In this document: piece by piece, positions 15,624-23,924 of the stretch
How positions within the stretch are numbered: the first letter of the stretch is position 1
How the letters are laid out: every line of letters starts with the position of its first letter
Assembly (NCBI GenBank): GCA_036821645.1
Contig: DAISJD010000019.1
Location: 1-36,452, forward strand
DNA length: 36,452 bases
DNA from: DAISJD01 sp036821645
Lineage (GTDB): Bacteria > Pseudomonadota > Alphaproteobacteria > ATCC43930 > CGMCC-115725
Direction of reading: 5' to 3'
Notes under the pieces: model-generated
Told to the model about the DNA's origin: nothing
The model's database searches: none
The model's input: only the letters and a program-made list of their open reading frames with translations
Made by a program: the position numbers and the translations under genes

Positions 15624-15821
15624 CTACGTCGGTGATTTTTGCGGGCTTGACCCGTCGCCGAGCAAGAGGGAAACCGCCTCCTTGCTGAGCTTGATCTCGT
15701 CGCGAATGCCGGCGATGCCGATTTCGGTGCTGAGATTGGCGTTTTGCTGGCCCACGGCCCCCGCCGCCGTCGTCGGGGCGGACAAGGAAATAAAGGGCGA
15801 AGAGATCGGGGAAATCGACAT
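15624..15821 (-). CDS. Small putative motility-type protein (65 aa)
   Basis: The ATG at 15821 is preceded by AAGGA at a good distance, and the product starts MSISPISSPFISLS. It is Ser/Ala/Gln-rich at the front and ends in an amphipathic segment (GIAGIRDEIKLSKEAVSLLL). This shape recalls the small YjfB-type putative motility proteins (Pfam 'putative motility protein'), but similarity is weak and judged by eye. The frame is open to 15884, overlapping the upstream frame of the divergent molybdoenzyme gene; the ribosome site favours 15821. Confidence 0.5.
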   Translation of the reverse strand: MSISPISSPFISLSAPTTAAGAVGQQNANLSTEIGIAGIRDEIKLSKEAVSLLLGDGSSPQKSPT

Positions 15822-16029
15822 GATGATCCTTTTAGGAAAGAAGCCGCTTTGAAACGAAGCCGCGATCTTGGCCGTTTCGACCAAGGGACCTCACTTTAAA
15901 TCCCAATCCTTGATCTTTGGTGAAGAACGCGCCTGGAAGAGCGCGAAAAAACCCCGTCCCGACTTGACCGCCCCGCGAAAACTTGCGCCTAATAGACCCC
16001 ATAACGATAAAAATCAGGGGGGATCGGTG

Positions 16030-18162
16030 ATGGATGGCGGCACGCATTCGGGGATGACGACTCATTATCGCGCCTGCAATCTGTGTGAGGCGCTATGCGG
16101 TCTTGCCATCACGCGCGCAGAGGGCCGCATCCTGACGATCAAGGGGGACCCCGAGGATCCGTTCAGCCGCGGCCATATCTGTCCCAAGGCCGTTGCCTAT
16201 CGCGATCTTCAAGACGATCCCGACCGCCTGCGCGCGCCCATGCGCCGGGTCGGCGATACATGGCAAGAAATTTCCTGGGACGAGGCCCTCGACCAGACGG
16301 CCGATCGCCTGGCCGCGATCGTGCAATCCCACGGCGCCGATGCGGTTGCAAGCTATCAGGGCAATCCCAACGTCCATAATTACGGCCTGATGACCCATGC
16401 CAACGCCCTCCTGGCCCCGATCCGCAGCAAGAATCGGTTCTCGGCCACCTCTGTCGATCAACTGCCCCATCAATTAATCGTCTCCTGGATGTACGGCCAC
16501 AGTCTTTTGGTGCCGATCCCGGACATCGATCACACGGATTATTTTCTGGTCATAGGGGCCAATCCGCTCGCCTCGAACGGCAGTTTGATGACGGTGCCCG
16601 ATGTCGGGGCCCGCCTTCAAACCCTGAGGGCGCGCGGCGGGCGGCTCGTCGTGCTCGATCCCCGGCGCACCGAGACGGCGGCACTTGCCGATGAACATCA
16701 TTTCATTCGCCCCGAAACCGATGCGACCTTCCTACTCGCCCTATTGCATGTGATTTTTGCCGAAGGGTTGGACGATCCGGCACACCTTGCCCCCTTTCTT
16801 TCGGGGTGGGATCAGATTGCCCCCTTGACAGTACCCTACACACCCGAGCGGGCAGCCGTCAGTACGGGCCTCGATCCCGAAACCATCCGGCGCATCGCCC
16901 GGGATTTCGCCACGGCAGAGCGCGCGGTTATTTACGGACGGATGGGCATCTCCGTCCAGCAGCACGGCACGCTCTGCCAATGGCTCATTCAAGTGTTGAT
17001 GATTGCAACCGGCAATCTCGACCGGATCGGCGGCGCACTCGTCACGAAGCCCGCCGTCGATGTCGTGCAATCGTCCCGCGGCGGCGGTTACGATCGGTGG
17101 CGAAGCCGCGTGTCGGGCTTGCCGGAATCTTTGGGCGAATTGCCGGTTGCCGCCCTTGCCGAAGAAATCTTGACCGAGGGGCCGGGCCAAGTGCGCGCCC
17201 TCATCACGCTTGCCGGCAATCCGGCCCTGTCGACCCCCGACGGTCGGCAGATGAAGCGGGCCTTGGCATCCCTCGATTTCATGGTATCGCTCGACCTCTA
17301 TCGCAATGAAACGACCCGGCACGCCCATATCATCCTGCCGACCACCACGGCCTTGGAACATGATCATTACGACATGATTTTCAATATATTCGCCATACGC
17401 AACGTGGCGCGCTACAATCAGCCGGTTCTGCCCAAACCAGAAGGGGTGCGGCACGATTGGGAGATTTGCGCCGATCTCGGCCGCCGTCTTGCCGAAAGAC
17501 TGGGCCAGACGGCGCGCCCGACCGTGTCGCCCGATCGTATGATCGATGCCGCCTTACAGGCGGGTCCCTATGGGGCCGCCCATGGGGGTGACCTGTCGCT
17601 CGACCGGCTTTGCCATCATCCCCATGGGATCGATCTCGGGCCGCTCTCGCCCTCTTTCCCAGAACGACTGATGCATCCCGATCGTCGCATCGTCTGCGCG
17701 CCACCCATCCTGATCGCGGCCTTGGCGGCGGCCGAACACAGCCTCCTCGCCCCGCCAAGCAAGCGGCTGGTCTTGATCGGACGGCGGGATTTGCGTAGCA
17801 ACAATTCCTGGATGCACAATGCGCCACGGCTCGTCAAAGGCAAGGATCGCTGTCGGTTGCTGATGCATCCGCGCGATGCGGCCCGCCTTGGTCTCGATCA
17901 AGATCAATCGGTTCGGGTTCAATCCCGCGTTGGATCGATAGAAACGCGCCTCACCATCAGTGACAGCGTCATGGAAGGGGTCGTGTGCCTTCCCCATGGT
18001 TGGGGCCATGGAGATGAGGCAACCCAATTGACCGTGGCCAAGACCGTGGCGGGGGTCAATATCAACGATCTTACCGACACGCACAGGCGAGATCCCGTTT
18101 GCGGCAATGCCGGGCTCAACGGCATCCCGGTCACCGTGACGTCGACGGACATCAGCCTGTGA
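16030..18162 (+). CDS. Molybdopterin-dependent oxidoreductase
   Basis: From the ATG at 16030, preceded by a G-rich ribosome site, the product is 710 aa. An N-terminal [4Fe-4S] site has cysteines at 16, 19, 23 and 51 (CNLCEALCG … GHICPKA). The molybdopterin-guanine dinucleotide-binding regions follow (VLDPRRTETA; LAGNPALSTPDG). The C-terminal dinucleotide-binding domain contains LPHGWGHGDE and VNINDLTD. It belongs to the formate dehydrogenase/DMSO reductase superfamily. At the place of the Se-Cys/Cys/Ser metal ligand the sequence reads SATSVDQLPHQLIVSWMYG, with no Cys. No TAT signal is visible, so it is probably cytoplasmic. No electron-transfer subunit lies beside it, so its partner and substrate are unknown. 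Confidence 0.85.
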   Translation: MDGGTHSGMTTHYRACNLCEALCGLAITRAEGRILTIKGDPEDPFSRGHICPKAVAYRDLQDDPDRLRAPMRRVGDTWQEISWDEALDQTADRLAAIVQSHGADAVASYQGNPNVHNYGLMTHANALLAPIRSKNRFSATSVDQLPHQLIVSWMYGHSLLVPIPDIDHTDYFLVIGANPLASNGSLMTVPDVGARLQTLRARGGRLVVLDPRRTETAALADEHHFIRPETDATFLLALLHVIFAEGLDDPAHLAPFLSGWDQIAPLTVPYTPERAAVSTGLDPETIRRIARDFATAERAVIYGRMGISVQQHGTLCQWLIQVLMIATGNLDRIGGALVTKPAVDVVQSSRGGGYDRWRSRVSGLPESLGELPVAALAEEILTEGPGQVRALITLAGNPALSTPDGRQMKRALASLDFMVSLDLYRNETTRHAHIILPTTTALEHDHYDMIFNIFAIRNVARYNQPVLPKPEGVRHDWEICADLGRRLAERLGQTARPTVSPDRMIDAALQAGPYGAAHGGDLSLDRLCHHPHGIDLGPLSPSFPERLMHPDRRIVCAPPILIAALAAAEHSLLAPPSKRLVLIGRRDLRSNNSWMHNAPRLVKGKDRCRLLMHPRDAARLGLDQDQSVRVQSRVGSIETRLTISDSVMEGVVCLPHGWGHGDEATQLTVAKTVAGVNINDLTDTHRRDPVCGNAGLNGIPVTVTSTDISL

Positions 18163-18843
18163 GCGACAAGCGGGTACCCCTCTTCGGACCCCATACCCCG
18201 GCACAGCGGTTATGCAGAACATATTTTTGCGGCGCGATAGATTTTAGCCTATAGTCCGAGCGATCCTGATGGCTGCGCCCCAGATATGCAGGATGACGTA
18301 GGGTGCCGCGGCTTCGGGGTACCGCCAATGCCCCGATGAGTGACCGCATGTCTCCTCTCGTTCGATCTTTTTCTGTCCAAGACAGGTTCGTTACGGTCGA
18401 AACCGCGCTTTGCCTGCCTGCGGGACTTTCGGTGCCCATCGCCGTTATCGCTCGCAACGTTGGCGATCTATCGGGACGTTCTCGCATCGGATCGGCCCGT
18501 CACTTATCCCAGGACCTACCGGCCGCCCAGCGACCGTCGGATTTCGGACGCAGTGCCGTTTTGCCGACCGACCGCCATGCTGCCCTTGGCACACCCACTA
18601 AACTGCGGGACGACGTGGCTGTTCAGAATGGATTGCGCGTATGCCCCCAATATGCGCACTGATTTTTTCCTCATGGCGCTATTTAACTGTTTTGCTGCTT
18701 GATGTTTCAGAGGGGAAATCTATCTCGGCAACTATTTTCTGATTAAAATACACACGGAAAAAGATGAAAAAAATAAAGATATATAGTATGATCCACCCCT
18801 TCTGCAGCCGGTTTTTTGCTGCGCCAGTCAGGAATCCTTGAGC
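18163..18843. other. 681-bp gap, no supported gene
   Basis: Open frames of about 110–120 codons occur on both strands, but none has family-like sequence or a good ribosome site. The first 500 bp are GC-rich. The last 130 bp before emrA are AT-rich, with TATAGTAT at about 18782–18789 as a possible −10 element. I looked for tRNA, 6S, SRP and RNase P RNA signatures and saw none I would defend. It may contain a small RNA or simply regulatory DNA for the efflux operon. Confidence 0.4.
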
Positions 18844-19953
18844 ATGGCCGATATTGCCCAATCGACACCGGATCTCAACACGGGAGTCAACTGGATGCGC
18901 CGCCTCTTGGTGACGGCGATCATCGCTGGCGGCCTTGCCGCCGTCGGATGGGCAGGCTGGCATTATTGGACCGTTGGGCGCTTCATTGAAACGACTGACG
19001 ACGCTTATCTCGCCGCCGATAATGTCGTCATGGCACCGAAAATTACTGGCATCATTACCCAAGTCCGCGTCGAGGAAAATCAACAGGTCCACACAGGTGA
19101 CTTGCTGGTCCAGATTGACGATCGGGATTTTCAAGTCGCCCTTTCCCTTGCCAAGGCCAATCTTCTTGCGGCCGAGGCCGATCTGCGCACGGCCGATGCC
19201 CAAATTTCCCTTCAACAATCGATCATCGAACAAAGCGCTGCTGATTTAGCCTCGAACCAGGCTTCCTTGCAGTTTTCGCAACAAGAACAAGAACGCTATC
19301 GCCAACTGATGACGAATGGGAACGGCACGATCCAGCGCGCCCAACAAACGGAATCCGACCTCCGCGCCCGCCAGGCTTCGGTCACGCGCAGCAAGGCCTC
19401 GCAAGAAGCTGCAAAAAAACAACTCGAAGCCTATCGGATTGCCAAAGATCGTGCGGTTGCGACATTGGCGGCATCCCGCACCAGGGTTGAACAGGCCGAA
19501 TTGGATCTGGAACATACCCGCATTACGGCCCCAAGCGACGGCGTCGTCGGCGACAAGGCCGCACGGGTTGGCCAATATGTCCAACCCGGCACGCGCCTGA
19601 TGTCGATCGTGCCGCTGCAAAATGTTTATCTGATCGCGAACTACAAAGAAACCCAGATCACGCACATGCGTGAAGGTATGCCGGTAACACTCACCATCGA
19701 TACGTTTCCCGATCGCACGATTAACGGCACGATCCTGAGTTTCGCCCCCGGCACCGGCAGTCAATTCAGTCTGCTGCCACCGGAAAACGCAACTGGTAAT
19801 TTTACCAAAATCGTCCAGCGCGTGCCTGTAAAAATAAAACTGGATCCTGCCGATCCTCTGGTCAGCAGAGTCCGCCCGGGCCTATCGGCAACCGTCAATA
19901 TCGATACGAAGACGGTTTATGAAGCCGACCACTACAGGGCAGACAAACGATGA
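18844..19953 (+). CDS. emrA: HlyD-family membrane fusion protein, EmrA-type
   Basis: This 369-aa adaptor has one N-terminal membrane helix (about 20–42, LLVTAIIAGGLAAVGWAGWH). The periplasmic parts are in order: a lipoyl-like half domain (TTDDAYLAADNVVMAPKITG), a long α-hairpin coiled coil (about 100–215), the second lipoyl half (ITAPSDGVVGDKAARVGQYV) and a β-barrel. The TDDAY motif is typical of EmrA/FarA proteins that work with 14-helix MFS pumps. I use ATG 18844 rather than the in-frame TTG two codons upstream. Its stop overlaps the emrB start (ATGA at 19950), so the two are translationally coupled. Confidence 0.92.
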   Translation: MADIAQSTPDLNTGVNWMRRLLVTAIIAGGLAAVGWAGWHYWTVGRFIETTDDAYLAADNVVMAPKITGIITQVRVEENQQVHTGDLLVQIDDRDFQVALSLAKANLLAAEADLRTADAQISLQQSIIEQSAADLASNQASLQFSQQEQERYRQLMTNGNGTIQRAQQTESDLRARQASVTRSKASQEAAKKQLEAYRIAKDRAVATLAASRTRVEQAELDLEHTRITAPSDGVVGDKAARVGQYVQPGTRLMSIVPLQNVYLIANYKETQITHMREGMPVTLTIDTFPDRTINGTILSFAPGTGSQFSLLPPENATGNFTKIVQRVPVKIKLDPADPLVSRVRPGLSATVNIDTKTVYEADHYRADKR

Positions 19954-21530
19954 CATCCCGGACGATGGCGCAAAAAATGCAGAAACAATCGGCAAATTTT
20001 CGGGACTGGGTCGCTGTATTGGGCGGGGTCTTGGGTGGCTTCATGGCTATTCTCGACATTCAGATCACCAATGCGTCCTTGCGCGATATTCAAGGATCGC
20101 TTGCCGCCTCATTGGATGAAGGCACGTGGATTTCAACCGGTTATCTTGTGGCTGAAATCGTCGTCATTCCTCTGACCGCCTTTTTGGCTGAAATTTTCTC
20201 CTTTCGGCTCTATCTCGCGGGAAGCGCCTTACTCTTCGTCGGTTTTTCCATCCTGTGCGGCTTGTCCCAATCTCTCGATCAAATGATTTTGTTTCGGATC
20301 GGTCAGGGTTTTACCGGCGGCGCTCTTATCCCTGCCGCCCTCACCATCGTGATGACCCGTCTGCCGGAACGCCAACGATCGATCGGACTTGCCCTATTCG
20401 GTATGTCCGCCACGTTTGCGCCGGCGATCGGCCCGACACTCGGCGGTTGGTTGACCGATACATGGTCCTGGCACCTGATCTTCTATATCAACGTCGTCCC
20501 TGGCCTCATTCTAACCGGTGCCATTCTTTACGGAATTGATCGCAGTCCCATGAATCTAGCGCGGTTTTGGTCGGGCGACTGGTTCGGCATCATTGCGATG
20601 ACAATCGGGCTTGGTGCGCTTGAAATCGTGCTCGAAGAAGGCGAACGCAAGGATTGGTTCGGAAACGACATGATCCGCAACTGCGCCGTCGCAGCCGCAA
20701 TCGGTCTTACGGCCTGGATCATTTTAGGCTTAACCCGTAAGGATCCCTTCATCAATCTCAGGCTTCTTGGGAACCGGTCGCTCGCTGCCGGGTGTTTTTG
20801 CGCCTTAACGATGGGTATCGGCCTCTATGGCTCGATATATTTGATCCCAATTTATTTAGGGCAGATTCAGGGTTATAACGCCCTGCAAATCGGCGAGGTG
20901 CTGATGTGGCTTGGCCTGCCCCAACTGGTCATTCTGCCCTTCGTGCCACGATTGATGGCTTTGGTGGATGGTCGAATTCTGGTAGGGCTCGGGTTTTCTT
21001 TATTCTCGGCAAGTTGTTATATGAATGCCTTTATGACCCATGACACAGCCGCCGACCAACTGCACATGTCGATGCTCGTTCGCGCGTTGGGTCAGCCCTT
21101 CATCATTACCCCCCTTTCGGCACTGACGGCTGGGTCGATGCCGCCACAGCATATGGGGGCTGCCTCTATTCTGTTTAATATCATGCGCAATCTTGGCGGT
21201 TCCATCGGGATTGCGTTGCTCGCCACATTTACGACAATCCGTGAGCATTTTCATTTTTCCGAACTGTCCGAACGGATGGGGGGGAATGCCATGATCCTGC
21301 AAGAACGGATCAGCATCATGACAAAGCAAATGCTGCCCGCAGCAATATCTCCTGATATAGCACAAACGAAGGCAATTACACGTATCGGTAATATGGTGCG
21401 CAGAGAAGCATACGTGATGGCATATTCTGATTGTTTCTTTATTATTGGTTCGGCTTTATTAATCAGTCTGATTTCCGTAGCCTTGTTGCGTAAACCTTCA
21501 AAGGCCGTCGATTTAAGTGGGGCACATTAA
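19950..21530 (+). CDS. emrB: DHA2-family MFS drug efflux transporter, EmrB-type
   Basis: This 526-aa inner-membrane protein has the pattern of 14 membrane helices of DHA2 drug:H+ antiporters. Recognisable parts are LDIQITNASLRDIQGSLAAS (first helix, D-x-x-I/V-x-N-V/A-A-L-like motif), the motif-C region APAIGPTLGGWLTDTWSWHL at the fifth helix, and the final helices ending FIIGSALLISLISVALL. With EmrA it should pump hydrophobic toxic compounds out of the cell, usually through a TolC-type outer-membrane channel that is not in this window. The gene overlaps emrA by four bases and is followed two bases later by a MarR regulator. Confidence 0.94.
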   Translation: MTSRTMAQKMQKQSANFRDWVAVLGGVLGGFMAILDIQITNASLRDIQGSLAASLDEGTWISTGYLVAEIVVIPLTAFLAEIFSFRLYLAGSALLFVGFSILCGLSQSLDQMILFRIGQGFTGGALIPAALTIVMTRLPERQRSIGLALFGMSATFAPAIGPTLGGWLTDTWSWHLIFYINVVPGLILTGAILYGIDRSPMNLARFWSGDWFGIIAMTIGLGALEIVLEEGERKDWFGNDMIRNCAVAAAIGLTAWIILGLTRKDPFINLRLLGNRSLAAGCFCALTMGIGLYGSIYLIPIYLGQIQGYNALQIGEVLMWLGLPQLVILPFVPRLMALVDGRILVGLGFSLFSASCYMNAFMTHDTAADQLHMSMLVRALGQPFIITPLSALTAGSMPPQHMGAASILFNIMRNLGGSIGIALLATFTTIREHFHFSELSERMGGNAMILQERISIMTKQMLPAAISPDIAQTKAITRIGNMVRREAYVMAYSDCFFIIGSALLISLISVALLRKPSKAVDLSGAH

Positions 21531-21532
21531 GC

Positions 21533-22048
21533 ATGACCAGCGTTGGCAACCCAAGTTCGGACCCATCGATCGAAGACAGGATTGATACATTGCTGAAACA
21601 ATCGAGCCTGCGCAAACCCGGTGATTCCATCGGGTTCATGCTCTGGCAACTCAGTCATGCTTGGCAACGCCATCTCGATGCGGCCTTGGCACCAACCGGG
21701 CTTACGCATCTGCAATTCGTCGTCATCGGCTGTCTCGGCTGGCATACGCGCCTCGGACGCCCCTTGACTCAAGCCACCCTGTCGCGGTTTGCAAAAATTC
21801 ACCCGATGCAGATCAGTCAGGTGGTTAAAACCCTGGTCGCCAAAGAATTGATCGTCCGGGTCCGCGCCCCAGACGATGCCCGTGCCCATTATCTCGAACT
21901 TACCGATACCGGGACGGAATTGTTATTGGCCGCCATTCCGATCGCCGAAAATACGCACCATTCTTTCTTCAAGGTTTTGCCGGGTCAGGACGATCCGCTA
22001 AAAACCCACCTCAGCACGTTGTTCGAAGCGCACGAAAATGACGAATAA
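21533..22048 (+). CDS. MarR-family transcriptional regulator
   Basis: This 171-aa protein has the MarR winged helix: helix α1 IGFMLWQLSHAWQRHLDAAL, recognition helix region TQATLSRFAKIHPMQISQVV, and the wing VRVRAPDDARAHYLELTDTG with the conserved D-x-R. It follows emrB by two bases and is the last gene of the operon. It probably represses emrAB and is released by a pump substrate, as for EmrR/MprA of E. coli, although there the regulator gene comes first. The operon end is convergent with the flavoprotein gene at 22069. Confidence 0.92.
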   Translation: MTSVGNPSSDPSIEDRIDTLLKQSSLRKPGDSIGFMLWQLSHAWQRHLDAALAPTGLTHLQFVVIGCLGWHTRLGRPLTQATLSRFAKIHPMQISQVVKTLVAKELIVRVRAPDDARAHYLELTDTGTELLLAAIPIAENTHHSFFKVLPGQDDPLKTHLSTLFEAHENDE

Positions 22049-22068
22049 GCTTGGGGCCTTTTACGCCG

Positions 22069-23199
22069 TCACGGCGTCAGAATACCCATTCGCCTGAGCG
22101 CCCGATCGGGCACCCGTGTCTGCAAGGCAAGTTTTGGGATGAGTTCCGGCCAGCATTGTGCCAAGCGCATCAAACCAGTCTGACCCGCCCCCCGTACCAA
22201 AGCCAGGGAGAGCGCGCTTGCAAGATAAACGGCCCCGGCAACGTCGCGTGACAATTGGCGTTGATAGGTGCCGCTATCTTTGTTTTGCAGCCAGAATTGC
22301 GCCGCGAGATGGGCGCTATGGAGTGCGATGGCCATCCCATCGCCTGCAAACGACGGTATGACCGCCGCCTGATCGCCCAGACGCCACGGCCCGTCGGATC
22401 GCCAACAAACATAGCCATAAGGGATGGCGGCAATCGCAAGCGGACGGTCCAATAACGGCCGTCCGCCCTGGATCAAACCATCGAATGTCGGCACTTCCGC
22501 CCTGATGGCCGCCAGCACCGTTTGCCATTGATTGCCGAGTTCGGCCAGACGCGATTTGCGGATCAGAATGCAGAGGTTGGCGGCCCCCCGCTCAATCGGT
22601 TCAATCCCGCCATAGCCCCCTTTAAACAGCACCAAAAAGACGCGGTCGGACAGGCGTCGTGTCGCGTCTTCCGTCAGCCGCCAGGGCAGTTTAAAACCGA
22701 CGAGATCTTCTTGAATCCCACTCCGTCGCTTCCACCCCGGTAGATCGTGCTTGCCCGTCGCCAAAAAAACCGACTGACTGAACATGACCCGTTCATCGTC
22801 CAACTCAACCCGCCAGCCTGCTCCATCCTGCATCAGTTTGCGGACGCGCGCGCCGCGGTGCACGGCAGCCCCGGCCGCTTCGGCACGGGATAACAAGGCC
22901 GCATCCAATGTTTTGCGCGAAAGGCTGGACGCCTCGAAGGGGAGCTTTTCTTCAATCACTTGATCTTTGTGCACAAGCATCAAATGAGAGACCGGCACCG
23001 CCCCCAAGCGAGGCAAATCAAGGCCCAACAACGATAGATAAAGCCGGGTTTCCCGGCTCAAAAACTCGCCGCAGACTTTATCTTGCGGGGCCTGTGCCCG
23101 TTCGAGCACAAGAACGTTTGCTTGGCGTTCGGCAAGCCATGTCGCAATGGCCGATCCGGCAAGCCCCCCACCCAGGATAATCGCATCATGATGGGTCAT
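22069..23199 (-). CDS. FAD-dependent oxidoreductase (geranylgeranyl reductase/hydroxylase-like)
   Basis: From ATG 23199, which overlaps the methyltransferase stop as ATGA, the product is 376 aa. It opens with the FAD Rossmann motif DAIILGGGLAGSAIATWLAE and the adenine-binding glutamate in VLVLERAQ. It continues with KVCGEFLS, typical of the geranylgeranyl-reductase/FixC branch of class A flavoproteins. The second FAD box is RLGDQAAVIPSFAGDGMAIA (G-D and GDG). As the third gene of a type III PKS operon it probably hydroxylates or reduces the polyketide product; SrsC, a flavoprotein hydroxylase, occupies the same place in the Streptomyces srsABC operon. The frame runs open to 23298, but that start would lie inside the preceding gene without coupling. 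Confidence 0.87.
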   Translation of the reverse strand: MTHHDAIILGGGLAGSAIATWLAERQANVLVLERAQAPQDKVCGEFLSRETRLYLSLLGLDLPRLGAVPVSHLMLVHKDQVIEEKLPFEASSLSRKTLDAALLSRAEAAGAAVHRGARVRKLMQDGAGWRVELDDERVMFSQSVFLATGKHDLPGWKRRSGIQEDLVGFKLPWRLTEDATRRLSDRVFLVLFKGGYGGIEPIERGAANLCILIRKSRLAELGNQWQTVLAAIRAEVPTFDGLIQGGRPLLDRPLAIAAIPYGYVCWRSDGPWRLGDQAAVIPSFAGDGMAIALHSAHLAAQFWLQNKDSGTYQRQLSRDVAGAVYLASALSLALVRGAGQTGLMRLAQCWPELIPKLALQTRVPDRALRRMGILTP

Positions 23200-23921
23200 G
23201 GGGATTTCATCGCAGAGACGCAAAGACGAAAAGGAAACCATCGCACGATGGTGATTGGGGTACCGTCTAGAGCGCAGAGCCGCACAAGTCTTTGCCAATC
23301 CGCAACACGAAAGGATCGGGCAATCGAGACGGGGCCGTCATGGCGCACGAAACGATGAAAATTGCCGAGCCTACTCAGGACAAAAAAACCGTAATACGCG
23401 ATGGGATGACGATATAAATCATTGATAAACCACCCCAGTCTTGCCGTTCTATCCATCCATTGAATGAAGTGAACAATATCACGATCCGACAGATGATGGG
23501 TAAACAACGATGAGATAATCACATCAATGTCATTTGATTGCGTAAAATCAAGCGCATTCGCCGTTATAAATTTTATCTTACTGTCTTTCGGTGCGACATC
23601 CAGCGCCGCTTTTGTTGCGTGGGGATTCAAATCAACCCCAATCAATTCAAGATTAAATTTATTCTTATTGGCCCATTTCTCTAAAAAAACCAGCATATCC
23701 CCATAACCGCATCCCACATCCAAGATCCGCAACGGCGTCGCACTGCCCTGAGCCCGAGCTCTGATCTTCCGCATAAAATCCAGGGTTGGACGGCGCGCCA
23801 ACGTCAAGCGATTGACCTGCGACAATGCTTTGAGACAGTCTGAAAATTCCGTGAAATCAACGGATAGATCATCCATTAATTCGGCCTGTTCCGACCTTTT
23901 GGAAAAATCGCGTGCGCGCAT
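23196..23921 (-). CDS. Class I SAM-dependent methyltransferase
   Basis: This 241-aa protein has the SAM-binding motif LRILDVGCGYGDMLVFLEKW near residues 65–85, the acidic loop ELIGVDLNPHATKAA, and a motif IV-like DVIISSLFTHHLSD. It resembles UbiE/UbiG-type C- or O-methyltransferases. The start lies three bases after the stop of the type III polyketide synthase, and the stop overlaps the flavoprotein start, so the three genes form a strict operon. By analogy with SrsB it probably methylates the phenolic/resorcinolic product. The actual acceptor is not determinable from sequence. Confidence 0.9.
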   Translation of the reverse strand: MRARDFSKRSEQAELMDDLSVDFTEFSDCLKALSQVNRLTLARRPTLDFMRKIRARAQGSATPLRILDVGCGYGDMLVFLEKWANKNKFNLELIGVDLNPHATKAALDVAPKDSKIKFITANALDFTQSNDIDVIISSLFTHHLSDRDIVHFIQWMDRTARLGWFINDLYRHPIAYYGFFVLSRLGNFHRFVRHDGPVSIARSFRVADWQRLVRLCALDGTPITIVRWFPFRLCVSAMKSP

Positions 23922-23924
23922 CGC

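Noticed and set aside
18303..18702. Two overlapping 119–120 codon frames in the 681-bp gap
   Set aside because: No ribosome site, no family-like sequence, and equal-length frames on the other strand.
22063..22077. Inverted repeat ACGCCG-tca-CGGCGT at the convergent marR/flavoprotein border
   Set aside because: No T run after it on either strand and it overlaps the flavoprotein stop codon; probably coincidental.
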